The translations under genes were made by a program, and so were the position numbers. From Cristatella mucedo (lineage: Eukaryota > Bryozoa > Phylactolaemata > Cristatellidae), in the NCBI GenBank assembly GCA_009760855.2, contig WPIO01000042.1, forward strand, positions 2,864,001 to 2,928,000: a stretch of 64,000 nt of DNA. Direction: 5' to 3'. Below are positions 9,841-22,239 of this stretch, one piece after another (position 1 is the first letter of the stretch; every line of letters begins with the position of its first letter). The notes beneath the pieces were generated by a model, which did no database searches, was not told the origin of the DNA, and saw only the letters and a list, made by a program, of their open reading frames with translations.

Positions 9841-11740
9841 TAATAGTAAATATTATCATACTTGCAATTGGGTGCGGAGCTACTTCCTGCTATTACGTCT
9901 ATTGCGGCCAGCAATTGGAAACCGTATCTTCTGCCTGACTTACAACAGCTGAGGATTACCGCCGTACACCCACTTAAAATTGAAACGCGAGAATTCAATA
10001 TTCCAAAGATTACTAGCGTTTCCTAATTATAATATGTCAGTACCACATATGCCATGACCTATGGCTTAGACCGCGTAAACCGGCTATCTGAAATGACGAC
10101 TAGTCAGTTGTACTTCAAGTCTCTGCTAAAGACCCATCCATTCCGGCTAGCAAGCAGTCCGTTCGCACCCGCGAACTTGTCTTCACTGTTCCGGAGTATC
10201 TTACGTGCGTATCTGCTGTACGATTAGGTTATTAGCCAGAGTCCTTACTAGCCAATCTCCACGAGTGTCCTCGCATTCATTTCAGCCTGCCGGCGATTGG
10301 CCGCGCTCGCGAGCTGACCGCTCCGTAAGCGCCTGTCGCTCGTACGCGAGCGCTGTCGCCGTTTGCGTGTGCTACGTTCGAAGCGACGGACGTCAGCTCA
10401 GCGGCCGCTGTACGAGCGCGCTCGCGAAACAGTGGCCAGGCATTCGCTGACTCGCAAGGCCCGCTACAACGAGCTTGAGCCTGAGTAGCCACACGAGCGC
10501 TATCATGCGCCGCACCTCTAGAGAGCTTCGAATTGCAGGCGCGAACTGGGCGCGGTCGGTGCCGACTCGAGAGCAGAGCGCATTGCTACCAGCCGTCGGG
10601 GGGGGGGGTGGAAGAGGGTGCGTACCTCCTCCTCCTCCTCCTCCTCCTCCTCCTCCTCCTACCCCCGCGATGCTGCAGCTGATAAAGTGATATACCGGCG
10701 GCTCGGGAAAGAAGGCGCCGGATGTAAAGAGTCGAGCGAAACCGGCGACTACAGTCGCTGTTTCAGCGACCCCGAGCGTGTTGCCGCGACGGCGGTGCGG
10801 CTCCAAAATCCGGCTCGCTCGCCGGGCGAGCGAATGAGAGCGCTCGAAGAGCATAACGGGGAGCGTAGTGAAAGTCGCGTCCCAATTCCGTCCGTCGCCA
10901 GCGCCTCTTGCGCTGGCATTATGACGCGCGAGGCCCTAACTCTGAAAGTCGCTTTGAATTATTACGCTGCGAGCGCCGGAGCGACGTAGCCTGGGAAGCC
11001 GCTATTGCGGCGGCACTCGAACCGCTCGGAGCGACACTGAAGCGGAATCTAGCCGTGCTGTAACGACCGGCCGTCGCCCCTTCGGCCGTCTGCAGCGCCA
11101 CCAGCCACCGCCGCCCGCGAGCGCGTCCACTCCGCCCGCAGTTGTTGACCCTGCGGAATCTAGTGGCAACCGCAAATCCAGCGGTTTGCGAGCAAACGAC
11201 GATAGGAATAATCATTTCGTTCGCGCGGTCTGTATTTAGAAAGTGCTTCTTGCACACGAGCCCTCTTAAGCGGCGACGAATCTTAGAGAGACCGTTTGTT
11301 ATCAGACGTTAACGATAAATGCACTTCCTCGCTGCATGTTCATACAGTCTCAGTTAAATGAATTCAAATCTAAAAAAATTTCGCTGTCATCTTTGGACCT
11401 TTAGCGCAATATGGAGTTCGCCAGTGGCAGAGCCGCGGGATAGAAGGTCATTTGCTCCCTCACCCCTCTTACAGCAGGGCGGCAACCTGGCCGCCCCAAG
11501 TCTTACACCCTGCTTACCGTCACCAACTGCGAATTTATGTCCTAACCCTTCCACTCGGTAAACAGCCACAGAGCTCATATTGAAGTAACGCTAGGTAATC
11601 GTCTCTCAGTTGTGAGACAAAAACTTTAGAGCCAGATCGGGACAGTCAAGGCGAAAGACTTCGTCAGATGGAGAGTCGCGGCGTTTGCACAGCTGTGCGT
11701 TTATTATAAAATAATGAATGCTTCATTCGTATTATGAACG
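9841..11740. other. CpG-rich region (about 10200-11250), unit 1
   Basis: GC- and CpG-rich sequence repeated at 54590-55700, with a G-run (about 10598-10607) and a (CTC)n run (10627-10661). Frames are not conserved between units. No gene supported; a CpG-island promoter is possible. The stretch 11250-11740 shows nothing recognisable. Confidence 0.4.
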
Positions 11741-11744
11741 ACTC

Positions 11745-11830
11745 AATCTCTATCTGGACGCTAATAAATGTGCCTCAGGGCTCGAGCTCATGACCTCGGT
11801 CTTTAAAGGTAAGCACCGGGCTGCTGAAAA
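11745..11830 (-). mobile_element. SINE-A relic, unit 1
   Basis: The complement strand has a tRNA-like B-box (GAGCTCGAGCCC) and a LINE-like tail segment (CAATCTCTATCTGGACGC on the plus strand). Decayed; the duplicate is at 56200-56290. Confidence 0.5.
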
Positions 11831-12747
11831 CAGACATTTTTTTAAAAACAGCTGTTTACTGCTTTCAATTTTCAAACTATTTCAATATTCAAATACAGCT
11901 GTCTACTCTTGTTTTTCCATTTTCAATTATTTATAAATTCAATAGCTTAGTTTGTGAGAAACATCGTTTTATTATATATCTTGTGTGATAAATTCTAAAT
12001 CAATATATTTTTATTTCTTGTAATAATATTTCAAGAACAAAAGTGCATTGAGGAACTTGTCTGAGAGACGCGACCCTTATTTTGTATAGAAATTCGTACA
12101 GACCTAAAAAAACTGTTTCAACGCCCGTTGATGTCGGTTTAATGGTTAGAGTTGAGCTGTACAATTTCTAAAGATTTTCAGCGAACTAGCCAGAGCTCCT
12201 GAAGAACGCGAATTCGGAATTGAGCCATTTTAAACTGCCCTGCCCTCCAACTGCAATTGATGATCCATCTTTTGTAGCAACAAATTCAATTCAATTTGAA
12301 GAGATAAATTTACACTTCAGCTTCAATTACGACTGTTCAACGACAACTTCTACATCGCTAACTCAAAATAGACAGGACGGTAGATTTTCTGCATAATTTA
12401 GTATAGCTGTTGACAGGGCAACAGATAAATATTTAAGACTGCCCAAGAGTTTCATGACATATTTGTTCAATCGCTCTTCAACGCGACACTTCAAATTTTC
12501 TATGAGCATAATACTAACTTCATTATTCTGGTTAGAGAGCTTATTAAACGTGAATTCTCAAATTGTGTCAGCGCTCATCAGCGTCGAGTCATCACGACTT
12601 AGATTCTCAAGAGCAAGTTTCATAGGTCCCATTGCCTTCCGAATAGTGTTGACAGCGTCAAAATCTAATGAATGCCTCAATCATTTTCAGCACCTTGAAT
12701 TCGATTGGTCTCTCACGGATGGCGACTTCTGTCTTTGCTAGCAGCTC

Positions 12748-12860
12748 CGAAAGCCGCTTAGGCTCTGAGTGCGCTATACAAAACTCTCCTGCCTAACACC
12801 CACATGGTCTTTATGACTTTGTGGAGTTACAGACGGAGATACATTACATTACATACATTA
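12748..12860 (+). mobile_element. LINE-B 3' end inserted in the hAT relic
   Basis: Starts at the LINE-B terminal block (AAGCCGCTTAGGCT ... GTGGAGTTACAGACGGAG) and ends in (ACATT)n. Unit 3 lacks it (GCAGCTCTCACATTG near 57207). Only about 113 bp, strongly 5'-truncated. Confidence 0.85.
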
Positions 12861-13018
12861 CATTGTTGGGATGGAGTTCCAGCGCGTCTTCACGTCGAGA
12901 TGTAGTTCAATCTCGCCTCCAAAGCTCAGCTTTTACTCCGGATCGAAAGACATTATTTCGAACAGTTGATTTGTTGATGAATTTGACAAGCTTTCGTGAT
13001 TTCGTGAGTAGATCGTGG

Positions 13019-13315
13019 AGTAGTTCGATTGCATGTGGGCTGGTACTGCTCCTTTCCTCAACAGCTGGTGGGAGCATCCCCGAGAGGGGCCTGTGCTTAG
13101 CTGTGGTCAGCTTCTAATGAGGTGTTGACACAGGCCGATGTTGAAGCCCGCTGGAGAACAGATGGTGGATTCACCATCGGGGTCGGCCAAGGGACAGGGG
13201 CAGTCGAGCGAGAGTAGGGGCCGAGGGCAGCCGTGCGCTCATGGGCTCCGTGCGTTGGTAATAAACTGTCGGTGTTGGGCATGGGCTGGCTCTCTGCTGT
13301 GCGACCAACACTTGG
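13019..13315. other. 297-bp insertion of unknown type in the hAT relic
   Basis: Present in unit 1, absent at 57367-57370 of unit 3, where the hAT reading is continuous. It is GC-rich with TGG at both borders. No terminal inverted repeats, tail or recognisable protein. Confidence 0.5.
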
Positions 13316-13692
13316 TAATCGACGTCTCCTTGTAATATATTATCTCTGAGCATGTCCAAGTCCGCGTCGGTTTCAAAATTGTCCATTTCATCATTATCCT
13401 CATTATACAGGTTTAATTTGTCCAACTCAGGACTCTTCTTGTACAGTGTGTCACATAATCCTAGGTGCAGATTATAGTTAAGGCAAAACTGCCCGATGAC
13501 ATCGATGTGACTAGTGCATTTCTTATTTACTGCTGAGCCGTCCTTAGTAGATCCCAACAAATCCCTCTCAATTGTTATTGCAAAAGCGCTCAAATGCTGT
13601 TTGATTGATTCGACTATATCGAGAGCTGTGCAAGAATCGAATATACTAACAAGACCCATCTTGATTGCTTTTTTATCGCCACTCTCATGAAT

Positions 13693-14627
13693 GTTGACTC
13701 CAAAGAATCAAAAGCATGTCAGCTAGTATTGTATTGTAGCATTCTACCAATGATGAATGGTCGGAAGGTCGATTGGGCAGCAGAGGTGAAGCGGATATTC
13801 TCTCACGAACGGCATCGATGTCAAGAATCTTGAGGCTTCGTGAGTCACAGATGATCTTAGACGATAAAGAGGAGGGCACGCATTGCAGACTGAATGAGAT
13901 TTGCATGTGGTCATATAAGCATAATTTGGAAATCATAGGGGATGATAGCATACAATTGTAGGAGAGAATTTTGTCGAGTGTGTGATCCTTGATGTGGATA
14001 ATGTCATGAATGTAAGCTACAAAAAACGAGTCAGTCAGTGCACAAAATCCAGCGCTTAAGGTTTCAGATAAGTTATTAAAAGGAATGTTAAAATACCCAT
14101 CACGATGAAAAATTGAGTTTTTGAGACCGAGTTGAAATAAGATCATAGAAATCTGAGCTAAAGTAGGACTTGGTACTTGAGGGGTGGCGATAGGTGGCCA
14201 CTATTTGCAGCTTGTTGATGGAGGGTCTTAAAACAAGAGATTCGAAAGACTTTTTTGAGAGAGAGCTTCAAACGGTGTGAAGTGGAAAGAGGAGTGTGCG
14301 ACAACGTGGCAGCTTCTCCGCCAGTTTTGATTTATCTTGGGGTATGTACCAATGAGGAGCCAACCGCAGTTGAGTCGGTTATGCTCGGGAAATTATTCGG
14401 TTGCAGCCAGTCTTGGTCGATGCAAACAGTTCGTGGCTGTTGTAAGTCATCACGTCGTTTGTTATTAGGGGTTTAGTGCACCTTGAGAGATAATTACGTT
14501 TATATGCGTCAAAATGGGCCGCCGGTGATATAGCAGACTTTATGACCATTAAGTTAGAGTGATTCACTGCAGCTCTTGGGCGAGACGAAGCAGGGTAACT
14601 CGAGACAATGCTGCGGTTAGCAAACAA
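13693..14627 (-). mobile_element. LINE-A endonuclease-region fragment, unit 1
   Basis: Complement-strand pieces of an APE-type endonuclease: IVSSYPASSRPRAAVNHSNL, RDGYFNIPFNN (the usual GDxN catalytic motif is GYFN here, so the Asp is lost) and IHIKDHTLDKILS. The homologous copy in unit 3 (58385-60852) continues into reverse transcriptase; unit 1 has lost about 2.2 kb between hAT and this point. Confidence 0.8.
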
Positions 14628-14726
14628 GCGCTGCTGCCGGCTAACCGGTTTCGGGCCGACTCGCTGTCTCCAGGTCAGCCTTCTTTGGCTAATAAAATAA
14701 AAATGCTACCTGATTCAACTGCTTCT

Positions 14727-14875
14727 TTTGTAGAGCGAGCAAAGAGCCTTTATGGCTACTATCACCGCTTGCAGCGGTAAAAAAGGATCGCCCAATTCAG
14801 GACTCGAACCCACGGCCTCAGGATTGAGGTCGTGAAAAGCAACCTCCTTATCTAGGTGTGTCGCATGGCTCAAGC
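14727..14875 (-). mobile_element. SINE-B copy, unit 1
   Basis: Complement strand: GAGCCATGCGACACACCTAG head, perfect B-box GGTTCGAGTCC, body ending GCCATAAAGGCTCTTTGC. The duplicate is at 60951-61095. Confidence 0.7.
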
Positions 14876-15104
14876 CCAATTCAGACTCTAGCAGCAGCTA
14901 CCACATACAGGAATGCATTTGAACTACTATTGCTAAGCGATAGGCACCCATGCTCGTACCGAAAAGGCAGGTTACTAACAGACGGCGTAGCTAAGGCTAA
15001 AGCTGCTGCCTCCGGCGGGTTGGGGTATTGCCGCGGCACACTGAGACTAAGCCTGAGAAGTAATAATGATAATACAATAATAATACATGTTTATAGCCTA
15101 GTTT

Positions 15105-16242
15105 ATACTCTAACTCTTGCTGATGTGATTGCCAAGCACAATCTAGGCTTTCACTTCTATGCGGATGACACTCAGTTGCACCTTTGCTTTGATCCCTCCC
15201 AGCCTTCGAGTACCTCGAATTATCTCAACTCATTTGTTGCATGTATTGATGACATCAGCACATGGATGGCAGCAAATTTTCTTAAGCTAACTGATGATAA
15301 AACAAACTTATTAGTTATGGCCAAACCCAGTGTGATTCAGAAATTGGAAACGCTGACGCTCAAAATTGGCTCTGCCATAATATCTATTGTTGAAGCTGCT
15401 TGAAGTCGAGGTGTCATGTTCCAAAGTGACCTCTCGTTAGACGACCACATCAGCTCCACAAGCAAGTCTGCTTACTTTCACATACATAGCATTGCTAAAA
15501 TTTGGGCTTGTTTAGATAGGGATACCACGTCTAAATTGGTCCATGCATTTGTGACATCCCGTCTTGACTTCTGTAACTCACTGATTGCTGACCTACCGGC
15601 ATGTGCAATCAGGCGCTTACAACTGCTGCAAAACTCCGTAGCTAGGCTTGTCTGTCGTGAGCGTCGCAGTTGCCACAGCACACCACTCTCGCCGACCTTC
15701 ACTGGCTACCAGTCAAGCAACGGATCGACTTCAAGGTTTTGTCGCTCACTTTTAGGTCACTTTATTCTTTGGCACCAGCCTATCTCTCAGATCTACTCTC
15801 GCACCAAGCATCTTACCACCCGCTTTTCGGAATCCAACAGTTTATCAATACCTCGTACAAACCTTAAATCCTTTGGAGACCGTGCATTTAGTTCGTATGC
15901 TCCCAAAGCCCGGACCTCACTCCCGACTTGCGTCAGAACATCTCCTGACTTGACCACATTTAAAAAGAACTTAAAAACGTGTCTATTTAGGGAAACATTT
16001 AGTGGGTCCCTGTGAATCGTCCTTCATGTGCTTATGCGTGCTGAGGCCGTGCATGCTGCCACTAATCACACTTGCATGCTGACCATGTGCATGTCACCCC
16101 TAACCATGTTATTCATGTTGTTTATCAAGCATGATATTACTCATTATTCAATCACGTTTCCCTTTGCAGCAAATGTAAAGCGCCTAGAAAGAGATTGAGT
16201 TCTCTGAGGGCGATTTATCAAGTGCATTATTATATTATAATT
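15105..16242 (+). mobile_element. LINE-A 3' portion (RT fingers/palm to tail), unit 1
   Basis: Open pieces read LADVIAKHNLGFHFYADDTQ (RT catalytic YADD), SDLSLDDHISST, HAFVTSRLDFCNSLI, SFGDRAFSSYAPKA and TFKKNLKTCLFRETFSGSL, then a 3' UTR with hairpin and ATT tail. Frame breaks occur near 15400 and 15680. 5'-truncated inside RT. The duplicate is 61335-62755. Confidence 0.92.
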
Positions 16243-16345
16243 AGCACCCTCAGAGAAGTATATCTCTTTCTAAGCATTTCACATTAGCTGCAAATGAAGC
16301 GCGATCGAATGGCTAGTGGAAGCATGCTCAATGACAACAAACAAC
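16243..16345 (-). mobile_element. LINE-A tail fragment, antisense
   Basis: The complement of the LINE-A terminal hairpin and adjoining UTR abuts the sense LINE tail head to head. It begins a block absent from unit 3. Confidence 0.75.
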
Positions 16346-18125
16346 AGGTACCATTTGCTGTAGGCTTATAGACTTGTAGACTTCACGCGACTTGCTAATT
16401 AAACGCAACTAGTTTTCAAGTTAAGCTGGCACGACTGCAATAGGGATTTTGAGGATTTAATTATAAGAGGCAATAATTTAACAATAAGGACTGCAATAAG
16501 GAGTTCTCTCTCACCGCGCCTTCAAAGGTTAATGTCAATGGTGCCGTTTTTAAGACGACCCGAGTCTTGCCTGGCTTCTTTCTTTCTTTTTTTACGAGGC
16601 GAGCAGACTGCGGGATTGCGGCTTGCTACTTCTCCAAATCGAGCGTCCGCTTCCACAAGCTAACGGCCCTTTCGGCGCGGCGGATCTGCCGGCCCGCCCA
16701 GCTGCACCGGCCCGCTGCGCAAGCGCCTCGCCTCGGCCGGCGCCTCGCCTCGGCTGGCGCGCGGTGAGCCGGTCGCGGTCACCGCTGAGAGGAAGCGACC
16801 GGAAGAGGTCGACGCGAAGGCCTGGAGGCAGAAAGAAAAAACGTCATCGCGCGCATCCATTCGATGCCGATTCGAGAACGAAACTGCAGCGATCCGCAGC
16901 TCGAAGGAACGGTACGAGCGCGGCGGCGATCAAGTCGCGATGTGGCCCCCGCCTGGTTGACATGGGTAACGCGCCACGGCCGCGCCGGAACGCTCCGCTC
17001 TCGTTCGGCGTGCGCTCCTCCGCGAAGAGGGCGCCATCTCGGTGCACTGGCGCGCGCGCGAGAGTACGCAAGAATGTGTCCGGCTGCTGATCTGGCGCTG
17101 TGCGTTTCGATCAATTTTTCTCCGGTCGAGTCGGCGGCCGGTTATCAGGTGCGAAATCGGCGCTGCGGACGGTAGTGAATTTACCCGCACATTTCTTTTT
17201 TTTCCGACAGGAAGCGTCGTCGTGAAAGAACGCAGAAACTGACGTTGGGGTTAGGAACGATAGACGGAGGCAGCAGCCGCACTGGTCAGCTTAACAACAA
17301 CGAATGACAACAGACCTGACAACTTGACAAAAATCGAGAGCGCCGCAGAAATGCGCGCGCCTCAAGCTGAGCAATGCGTTGCAAAGACGAGGCCGCTAAA
17401 GTTCGTACGGTCCAATCAGCTATTTTCCGAGATGCCACCGCAAAGGCTGAGAGCCGTCAGCGGGTACGGCAGCGCCGCCGAGCTCGCCGCATGACAACGC
17501 AAGCGTCGTCGCGCTTTCGACCGCCGCCGCCTCCGCCGTCGCCAAACGAGTGTTTAACGCGCTAGAAAGCGAGCAATGACCGGACGAGCTCGCGGGGTTG
17601 GCAAACGCAGCGGCTGCAACGGCTGCCTGAGCATTTAGGCTTTAGAGGGCGACGTCGAATGGCCTGCAGCCACGCGCTGAATTTCACGGCCGGCGGAGCA
17701 AGGTGAAACTTCTCGCTGTCCCACAGGGCGCCTGTTTGACACTTTCTTCCTAGACGACCGAGGCAGAACGCCGCGAGAGCGTTGGTTCGAGCCGCAGGGC
17801 TGGGCGTCGGTAAACCTCACCCCTACCCTAATCCGCCGCCGGCGATCTGAAAGCGAGACCTCTTCAAGTGATATCCCTCATCCGCGATCTCTTTATTGTT
17901 TTTTCTATTATTTAGAAATTAGCTAACGTGAGGCTTTACGCGTTTAAATATCCATAGGCACGTCCTTACACTTGCAAGCTACGGTCAAATAATAAATCTA
18001 CATTAATGCATTCCAGGAGCAATAACACGTAATAGATGGAAGGAAATTCTAAGCGTTCAATTAAATTGTGTTATCTTCTGCATTCGCGTCTAATTTAATT
18101 CTAGCATTCTCTTCACTCGTTCATT
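16346..18125. other. GC/CpG-rich block present only in unit 1 (16560-17850 GC-rich)
   Basis: Unit 3 jumps from a LINE tail (62755) to sequence matching 18060 onward, so about 1.8 kb is either inserted here or deleted there. CpG-dense, with many overlapping open frames on both strands as expected from GC content. No conserved domain and no splice-supported gene. Confidence 0.45.
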
Positions 18126-18275
18126 GAAAGCGCCTGAATCAAGATTTAGTTCTTTAAGGGTGCTGTAAAAGAGACCTATTATTATTACTACTACTAACAT
18201 TATCCGTTATAATAATAGTATTACTCGTTATAATAATAGTAATACTACTATTATTCTTACTACTATTATTCTTTA
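18126..18275 (+). repeat. LINE/SINE tail remnant and (ATT/ACT)n microsatellite
   Basis: A decayed terminal hairpin (AAAGCGCCTGAATCAAGATT) runs into trinucleotide and tetranucleotide repeats of ATT/ACT. The equivalent in unit 3 is at 62966-63040. Confidence 0.7.
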
Positions 18276-18599
18276 GTGTAGGCATCTAACGGATCTTGGA
18301 GTTCAGAGACAGACTGAAGCCCTCGATCTCAAAGTCAAGGACGGCGCGATTTTACTAACTTAGTGACACACCACTCATTGTCGTCTTGGAAAAATCTTCG
18401 ATATGCCTTGGCTCAGAGACTTCTAATCAGGGAAAATAACTCACCAGTTGCTCACTTGGTTGGCCACAACAGAAATATCTATGCAGGAGCTTTAACGTCT
18501 GCGAAGGATGCAGAAAATGTAGGAACTCGGGGACGCTTTAAACTGCCAAAGGCATAGATGCCTAAAGCACGTGAGTCACGGACCGTTTCTTCAATTCAC

Positions 18600-18796
18600 C
18601 GTCGCTTTCACGCACTGTCGAACCCAGGCGCTGTCGCGCTGGGGAACTTATTCGCTCTCATACCGACTCATTGTCGCACCTACCCAATGTCCCACTGACG
18701 CACTGTTGCACCTACTTTGATTTGAACCGTCGCAGTGTCTCATCGATGCACTGTCGCACCGATTCGCTATCGTGCCCACCCACTGTGGGTCGCCAC
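18600..18796. repeat. Imperfect GCACTGTCGCACC repeats at the unit 1 right edge
   Basis: Several spaced GCACTGT(C/T)GCACC-like words lie up to the end of homology with unit 3 (63370-63573). Function unknown. Confidence 0.5.
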
Positions 18797-21700
18797 GCTT
18801 GAGGCTTATTTTCATGCGGAAAGCCGCCTTGGCTGTTTCTGGTGCTATAGCTGGAGAGACAAATAGCACACGCACGCTCCTTTGAAATACCAATGAACTG
18901 TTGCCCAACGTATTAAAGTATAGAGCGGGGCTCTGAAAGAACTCAGTACAATACTAAGGTACAGTGTGTGGGTACAGTACAATCGGTACAACACGAACCC
19001 TGAGTGCTTAGCACTCTCGCAGAACTGTATGCAGCTGTCAGTTGTCAGCATTAGAGATCGTGCATTGGCGATTGTGCATTGGCGCTTGTGCATTGGCGAT
19101 CGTGCCAGGTTTGGCGAGTATAAGAATTGGCAGCGGCAGTCTCGCAATTATATACAGGATTTTCCTAGCATTATCTGAACTCACAGAGCTCCTAGCAGCC
19201 TGTTCTGCTTCCGTGGTCGTGTCCGTGCCGTACAACTATAAAAGCCGGCCTTAAAATTGTGTAGATGATGAGTGGATCGGCTGTCACTGCTATCACTGCG
19301 CAACAAGCCGGGATGACCAGCGGTGGTCAGCGAAGTATCATGACACGGGCATGTCTTTCGTTGTGAGCTCAGTCAGGCAGATTTGTATTAGTTAAATGTT
19401 TAGTTGATTCGCTTTAAACGAGCGTTTTATTAAGGTCTTTTCCTTGAGTAGATGCAATAAGTCCTCTACTTAAGAATATGTTCCTATGAGAGCTGCTGTG
19501 CGCCGACGTGTTTTACCGCCTGTTACGTACAGAACACGTCAAAGTCTGCATTTTCCATGCACTCGCTATTACTCCGGGAATCCTGAGTAATAACAATTTT
19601 GATGTATAGCAATATATCATAATTTGAGCTTCTTGTGTACCAGTTGTGATTGTGTCTTGGAGGTTTGCAGTGGATTGCTGTTTCTTTAGTAGAGGACCAA
19701 GCCGTTTCTGTCGACTGCAGTGAATTGTTAGAGAATGTGCGTGAGCAAAACCTGAATACAATTTTGTGGATGCATTTTGAGCTGAGTCTAGAATTATAAG
19801 TAATTGTGATTGGAGCTTTGCGTTGGCGATTTCATGGCGATCTGCAGTAGATTACATAAGGATTGAGGTATTTGTGCAGGCCATTTTGGGCACTTACCTA
19901 GCCTTGCCAGTGAGCGCAGATGCACAATCAATTGAATTTACTTGCGTGTTCAGTTAACGCAGTGTTTTAAAATGAACCAAAAACAGGACTCGGCGAAACC
20001 TATTTCTGCTCATTTTGTGCAGGATCTCTGTCCTTCACCATGTCATTGCAGGGCAGGGCACGAAAACACGCATGTAAATTCTCGTGAAACTTGGCGAGTG
20101 CATTTGCCACAGAGTTCGCTGTTTGTCATATGCAGTCAGAAATGAGCTTTAGAGTTTCTTTCGCTTTGGCGTAGCAAGCAGTGGATTGAGAAGGATCGTG
20201 TCATTGGCATTGGCGGCGGCTATTTATTGCAGCGGACGTAGTGTGAAGGCGCTCGCGAAATATTTGGAAATATTTTAGGTACAATTGATTAATATACCAG
20301 TGTTATATCCAGTCCAAGTTGGAGCTTCGAGAGTTGATTTCTGGTGGATTTGAGATGGCTTAAAGAGAGTTTCGGCGCGTTGCCGTGGATATCGCTACTG
20401 GCCAGTGTCTTTGCAGCCCGCATGCATGAAAACGCTTGAAGGCGAATGCACGAATTTTTGTGGGCACATTAAAAACGACGGCGTATCGCACAGAAGTCAC
20501 TCTAAATTGGAGATTTTCGCCGTCAATTTCCGTTCGATTGTAGCCTTTGCAGAGTGGCATTCGGTGGATTACGTCAAATGCGTCCGACTGCAGGTAGAAT
20601 TGATAGCTGCAGTGGGGAATTCCCTACTGCATCGATGGCTGCAGCGGGAAATTCCCGACTGGGCTGAGCGATCCGTCTTCGTACGAGCAGGTGCGGAAGC
20701 TGAGCTCATTCGTGCCCGGGTCGTCTGCGAGTGCAGCCGCGGTAAGAGTAAGAGCGGGTTCGCGGCTCGCGCACAGCGCCTCTGCCCTGCTGCAGCTCAG
20801 TCGCTTGTATCGCCTACTTGACCGATCCTGCGTCGGGGCGGAGAAGAGATGCGTGCGTAAGTGAGTGCAGGCAGGGCCAGAAGGATGGGGGTTAATTGGG
20901 TCACTAGTTATTCGCTTAACTACACTGGGGGGGGGGGGGGAGTGACTACCTCTGAGCTGCCCCGATGGCAGCTGCTACTAGTGTTTTTGAGCGAGGATCT
21001 CAAAGTAGGCGCTTGTCTTATCCGACTCCCCAGCTACTGTTTTCGGCCGACTAAGGCGTCGCTAGTCTGCCGCTGGTACTCAGCCGCTTTGCACGCCCAG
21101 TGACTGTTCTAGTGGAGCCCTTGCTCTCCAGTAGCACATTGCGACTCATGTGCGTCCTAGCACAAGTGACGGACCCTATGTGACAGTCTTATGGAAGCGC
21201 TTCACATACAGCAGCGAGCGCTTCCCAGTGTTGATTCGCCTGGCAAACGGATTAGCTCGTCGGGCAGGCCAGAGCAGAAGCTGCTAGCAGCTTTTTGGGG
21301 AATCCCCGAGGCTCGGGGGTTGAGTGGTGCATTGTATACATAACTCTCAGGTCAGTCGGCAATGCGCTCCTGTGACTGGCAGCAAGTGCAGCCGAGGCAG
21401 GCATGCGGGCGCATCTGACGGCTTGCAAATCTGCCCTGCCATAGGTAACGTGCTTTCACGGATCACCTTAACCACCCGGCTCAGACGATAAGGTTGGAGC
21501 CAATAGGGCTGAAACTGCCAGTCAAGCAATTGCAACGCCCATCCAGTGTCCTAGCAGCCGTGCTAGCATTACCCGGCTCCGAGCTGGCGCGCTGGCCTCG
21601 TAAGCCTGGCTTACACGAGTCTAGCTTCCGACCTGCTTCCCACCTACCCGAGTCAACTACTCTGAAAGGCAACGATGAGTTCACAGGTCAAGTCTCCCCC

Positions 21701-22239
21701 TCCCCTCTTGCCATTCCTTTCAAACAAGGCGGTGAGCGAAGCCTGAACGGCATATATGACTGGTCATTTCCTAAGTGCTGGCTGAACTGAAAAACCAGGT
21801 TTGGCTGTTCTGTCTTCCTTAAGTCTGGACCACCCCAGCCGTATTGGTGGCATATACACCTGAGACTCGAGTACGTAGGAAGCACGTAGGAAGCAAGACT
21901 CACAGTCTAAACCGGGCGTTAGCAGGATGCTAAATTCTGGCTCCCTAACCCTCTTCCCCAGGTTCTGCAAATCGTCGACCGACTTACCTCGAGGTCAAAG
22001 TGCTACTGGAGATCAATTTATCAGCGGCCCGCGACATCGATGTTTGCTCTCCACTGCACACAGCACCTCCCTGAGCTTCCGTGTCGGCGCCAGACTCAAA
22101 CGTGAAGCGATGGCCGACTGGAAGCTAACACATCCGTCCTCTCAGCCGGCTGCTGACAAGTTCGCCGTTATTCAGCCAATCCCCTTATTGATTGCTGTAA
22201 CGGTTTGGCATTCGTATAAAAGGCCGGTAGTACGATCAC
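18797..22239. other. Spacer, single-copy in this window
   Basis: No gene, RNA or named repeat recognised in 3.4 kb. It contains short imperfect repeats of GTGCATTGGCG (19060-19105), a TATAAAAG motif at 19237-19244 and a G-run (about 20927-20940). Open frames here lack recognisable domains. Confidence 0.4.
19237..19244 (+). promoter_or_regulatory. Candidate TATA box
   Basis: TATAAAAG in a moderately GC-rich context, with no supported gene downstream. It may be a chance match or a relic promoter. Confidence 0.2.

Larger units (their letters stand above)
12011..13680 (-). pseudogene. hAT transposase relic, unit 1
   Basis: On the complement strand a decayed transposase runs from about 13680 to a stop at 12011. 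Visible blocks in order are GLVSIFDSCTALDIVESIKQ, STKDGSAVNKKC, ELHLDVKTRWNSI (the conserved hAT TRWNS block) and RLSD..LNALLFLKYYYKK (hAT C-terminal dimerisation domain). The frame is broken by stops and shifts and by inserts at 12748-12860 and 13019-13315. The N-terminal zinc-finger part kept in unit 3 is missing because the sequence jumps at about 13690 into a LINE. No terminal inverted repeats identified. Non-functional. Confidence 0.8.
259..18796 (+). repeat. Segmental duplication, unit 1
   Basis: Positions 259-3640 match 36552-39950, 3640-6463 match 40990-45440 and 46440-49782, and 6464-18796 match 49783-63573, all in the same orientation. Differences are mostly single substitutions plus discrete insertions. 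The left edge abuts a LINE tail at the window edge, so the unit may continue outside. It carries a half-CARD exon, a complete split-CARD cassette, GC-rich islands, a hAT relic and LINEs. Confidence 0.9.

Noticed and set aside
16623-17190. Overlapping Arg/Ala/Pro-rich frames on both strands
   Set aside because: Expected from high GC content; no domain, no duplicate to test conservation, no splice signals.
20405-20821. 138-codon plus-strand frame in the single-copy spacer
   Set aside because: No recognisable domain or splice signals; it could be a chance frame. Reported only as unassigned spacer.
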